Source: Nitrospirota bacterium (GTDB lineage Bacteria > Nitrospirota > Nitrospiria > Nitrospirales > Nitrospiraceae). Taken from it: 64,000 bases of DNA. The DNA is taken from assembly GCA_016219645.1 (NCBI GenBank), contig JACRLR010000018.1, positions 248,001 through 312,000 on the forward strand. The letters run 5' to 3'. The notes below the pieces were generated by a model. It did not search any database and was not told the origin of the DNA. It saw only the letters and a list, made by a program, of their open reading frames with translations. The translations under genes and the position numbers were made by a program. Positions 61,802-64,000 of the stretch are shown here, piece by piece. Each line of letters opens with the position of its first letter. Positions within the stretch are counted from its first letter, which is position 1.

Positions 61802-62126
61802 CGTGTAACTCGTCAGTCAGGGTGGGGGCTACTTGACTGGTAGCCTTTTCGAGCGAGTGGCGCAATCGTTCTAGGTCCACCTCAGCTTCCTGCAGTGCCT
61901 TGGTCTTTCGGCGAAGTTCGATCCGACCCCGTATCCATGGGGGGAAGAGAAGGATTCCTGAAACCAGCAGACCCATTCCGAATCCGGCGAGGATAGGTTT
62001 ATAGATCGGAGTGGAGGCTTCGAATAAACCAAAGAAGTACCACAGTGTGACTTCCTGCTCCTGGTTCTGAAGGAAAAATGCCAGGGAGAGGAGCAGCAAA
62101 ACTCCTACCAGAATCAGTCTAATCAT
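61794..62126 (-). CDS. LapA-domain (DUF1049) membrane protein
   Basis: The 110-residue protein has two membrane spans (LILVGVLLLLSLAFFLQNQE and ILAGFGMGLLVSGILLFPPW) with the LapA pattern QNQEQEVTLWYFFG between them. A coiled-coil tail follows (LRRKTKALQEAEVDLERLRH). In other bacteria LapA/LapB act in lipopolysaccharide assembly. It overlaps mutS by eight bases and tsaE by eight bases. Confidence 0.8.
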   Translation of the reverse strand: MIRLILVGVLLLLSLAFFLQNQEQEVTLWYFFGLFEASTPIYKPILAGFGMGLLVSGILLFPPWIRGRIELRRKTKALQEAEVDLERLRHSLEKATSQVAPTLTDELHDE

Positions 62127-62742
62127 GGCCTAGTTGGTTCTTCCCTGTCATAGCCTGGTTGCTTGCTCGATGCCTCTTGGCGCTCTTGCTGTACTGCCGC
62201 CGAGCGAGAGTGAGGACCTCCTGAGACTTCGGACCAGTTACGTTCAACCGAATTGTCCGACTCCGTGCGGCACGGTGGTTCAGCGCAATCTCGATCCGGT
62301 CCTGCGGTAGTTCGGCCAAGCCCTTGTCTGCCCATTCGATGGCTGTGACGGTTTGGCCGGAGAAATATTCGATCAGTCCTGTCGATTCAAGCTCGCGCAA
62401 TGAACGGATACGATACAGATCCACATGCGCGAGCGGCAGGCGCCCTTGGTATTCGTGAATGACGACGAAGGTCGGGCTGGTTACGGCTGTCGGCGATGCG
62501 TTCAGGCCCACAGCGATTCCGCGGACGAGCGCCGTCTTGCCGGCTCCGAGCGGTCCGTAGAGCGCAATCGTTTCCCCTCCGCGAAGCACACGGCCAATCG
62601 CTTGCCCCAGCCGAGTCGTATGCTGGTGCGATGTAGAGACCAGTTCCCACGGGAGGTCCGATGCAGATGCACGGAGAGCGGAATGCCGTCCTGCTCTCGT
62701 TGGCCTGGTCGCCTTAGATTGTTGTGGTTCGCTGGAGTGCAT
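62119..62742 (-). CDS. tsaE: tRNA threonylcarbamoyladenosine biosynthesis ATPase TsaE
   Basis: ATG 62742 gives 207 residues; the longer frame upstream lies antisense-free inside nnrD/E and is rejected because its first 78 residues do not look like TsaE. The Walker A motif is ALYGPLGAGKTALVRGIAVG, followed by SPTFVVIHEYQG and HVDLYRIRSLREL and the IEWADKG block. It works with TsaB/TsaD in forming t6A37. The start lies 29 bases inside the end of nnrD/E. Confidence 0.9.
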   Translation of the reverse strand: MHSSEPQQSKATRPTRAGRHSALRASASDLPWELVSTSHQHTTRLGQAIGRVLRGGETIALYGPLGAGKTALVRGIAVGLNASPTAVTSPTFVVIHEYQGRLPLAHVDLYRIRSLRELESTGLIEYFSGQTVTAIEWADKGLAELPQDRIEIALNHRAARSRTIRLNVTGPKSQEVLTLARRQYSKSAKRHRASNQAMTGKNQLGHD

Positions 62743-64000
62743 AAGGAATCTGAGCGATGAGGTCACTGGCAAGCATCCCTGGTTGTCCGAGCTGTCGGGC
62801 AGCCAAGTCGCCGGCCAAGCCATGAAAATAGGTTGCGGTACAGGCGGCCTCCCATGCCGAGACCCCTTGTCCCAGCAAACCGACGACCATGCCGGTGAGT
62901 ACATCACCGGTCCCTGCTGTGGCCATGCCGGGATTGCCGGTTGGGCAAATGGCAACGAGGCCATCGGGGCGGGCAATAACGGTGCGGGCGCCTTTTAAGA
63001 CGACGAACACGCCACGTTCCTGGGCAAACCGTTTGGCCGTACCTATTCGGTCTGCATTGACGCTTTGGGTCGTGGCATCGGTTCCGAGTCGAGCCATCTC
63101 ACCAGGGTGCGGGGTCAGAATGGGGGGTATTTTACATTCTGTCAGCAACAAGGCGCGACCGGCCAAGGCGTTGAGCGCATCGGCATCGAGGACGCAGGGC
63201 CGATCCAGATGTTTCATGATCGACTGGACGAGTTCGACGGTTTCGTGATGTGTGGAGAGCCCGGGACCAATGGCGATTGCCTTGCGTGCCTGGATAAAGG
63301 CCAAGATTCGGTCGAGGCCTGAACGGGCCAGGGTACGAGCTTTCGTTTCGGGAAGAGGCATCGTCATCGCTTCCAATAGCTTTGCTTCCAGGACATCGTT
63401 GACGCTGCTTGGGGTAGCGACAGTCACCAGGCCGGCTCCGATGCGGAGGGCCGCCTGGGCCGCCAACGCTGCCGCGCCGGTCTTCCCTACAGACCCTGCA
63501 ATAATTCCCACATGGCCAAAGGTTCCCTTATGCGCGGAGACTATGCGTTCCGGTAATGACTGAAAAGCACCGTCCTGTGTCAGGAGGAAGGTCCGGCTCT
63601 CAATCGCATCCACATAGGCTGGTGGAATGCCGATATCTGCGACGCGAATTGCGCCGGCCTGGTCGATCCCAGCGCCAACATAGAGGCCGAGTTTCGGGAG
63701 ACCACATGCGACAGTCAACGTGGCGCGGATCGACCGACCTAGGATCGTGCCGGTATCGGCATGGAGGCCGGAGGGGATATCAACCGCAATGACCGGTTTC
63801 CCCGCGCTGTTGATGAGATCAATGGCCTCGCGATAGGTTCCGGTCACGACTGACGATAAGCCAGTACCAAGGAGCGCATCAATGAGGATATCACTGGAGG
63901 CGAAGAGGGATTGCATCTGGTCGGCAGACCGGAATCGAACGATCGCTGCTTGTCCCGCGACCTTGGTGAAGCGACGGTACATGATCGCGGCATCGCGATT
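62714..64000 (-). CDS. nnrDE: Bifunctional NAD(P)H-hydrate epimerase/dehydratase (5' end outside window)
   Basis: At least 428 residues are in the window, with the open frame running off the edge upstream of the Met at 63982. The visible N-terminal part is the end of the epimerase domain (DILIDALLGTGLSSVVTGTY, VDIPSGLHADTG). The C-terminal domain is the ADP/ATP-dependent NAD(P)HX dehydratase (GTFGHVGIIAGSVGKTGAAA, LTPHPGEMARL, GNPGMATAGTGDVLTGMVVG). It repairs hydrated NADH/NADPH. Fused NnrE-NnrD is common in bacteria, often next to tsaE as here. Confidence 0.92.
   Translation of the reverse strand, partial: NRDAAIMYRRFTKVAGQAAIVRFRSADQMQSLFASSDILIDALLGTGLSSVVTGTYREAIDLINSAGKPVIAVDIPSGLHADTGTILGRSIRATLTVACGLPKLGLYVGAGIDQAGAIRVADIGIPPAYVDAIESRTFLLTQDGAFQSLPERIVSAHKGTFGHVGIIAGSVGKTGAAALAAQAALRIGAGLVTVATPSSVNDVLEAKLLEAMTMPLPETKARTLARSGLDRILAFIQARKAIAIGPGLSTHHETVELVQSIMKHLDRPCVLDADALNALAGRALLLTECKIPPILTPHPGEMARLGTDATTQSVNADRIGTAKRFAQERGVFVVLKGARTVIARPDGLVAICPTGNPGMATAGTGDVLTGMVVGLLGQGVSAWEAACTATYFHGLAGDLAARQLGQPGMLASDLIAQIPYALQRTTTI

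Noticed and set aside
62743-62976. N-terminal extension of TsaE by 78 residues
   Set aside because: The extension overlaps nnrD/E coding sequence in another frame and does not resemble TsaE; ATG 62742 gives the normal length.

Overview
The window looks like a chromosomal segment of a Nitrospira-type bacterium (phylum Nitrospirota). The assignment is inferred from content: a complete Pup/UBact-proteasome operon in a Gram-negative-looking genome, a five-subunit 2-oxoacid:ferredoxin oxidoreductase of the kind used in the reverse TCA cycle, many Sec-exported proteins, a cupredoxin, and tandem HEAT-repeat genes. There are no rRNA genes, CRISPR arrays, insertion sequences or phage genes. One tRNA (Asn) is present.

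Layout. 0-8 kb: methyltransferase, small membrane protein, GT2 glycosyltransferase, a metzincin-like protease with a partner gene, a TPR/Sel1 protein, HIT and HD proteins. 7.6-9.1 kb: YjbQ and an HtrA-like protease. 9.2-15.9 kb: arc, dop, pup (UBact type, ending RTGE), prcB, prcA, pafA, tightly packed and co-oriented. 16-17.3 kb: aldolase-like gene, a large dispersed repeat and tRNA-Asn. 17.4-21.7 kb (minus): oxidoreductase operon behind a strong promoter and a leader of about 220 nt. 22-24.2 kb (minus): exported TPR protein, YciI and DUF2203 genes. 24.3-28.1 kb: a LexA-like repressor, a RecA/ImuA-like protein without a P-loop, a small protein and a family-B DNA polymerase, which together look like a damage-inducible mutagenesis cassette; the polymerase gene is broken by an in-frame TAG and a late frameshift. 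28.5-33 kb: uncharacterised and exported proteins. 33.2-40 kb: a degenerate phosphodiesterase-fold protein, a small exported protein and five HEAT-repeat genes. 40.2-47.2 kb: UDP-glucose dehydrogenase, CBS protein, spermidine-synthase-like membrane protein, cupredoxin, ferredoxin, DUF192, Rieske, I42-like inhibitor and a class IV aminotransferase. 47.2-57.5 kb: the translation/RNA cluster rimP-nusA-infB-ylxP-rbfA-truB-rpsO-pnp and an M16 peptidase. 57.8-59.1 kb: two exported proteins of unknown function. 59.1-64 kb (minus): mutS, a LapA-like protein, tsaE and nnrD/E (cut by the window edge).

Two things run through the whole window. First, a family of modular intergenic repeats with related ends (GCAGGATGCTGAAAAAG ... 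CTTTTTGAGCATCCTGC) sits directly behind stop codons and sometimes supplies the stop codon itself. Second, low-complexity inverted repeats (CAACCTTGACCTCAGCCTT-like) form potential hairpins between genes, including one inside the oxidoreductase operon.
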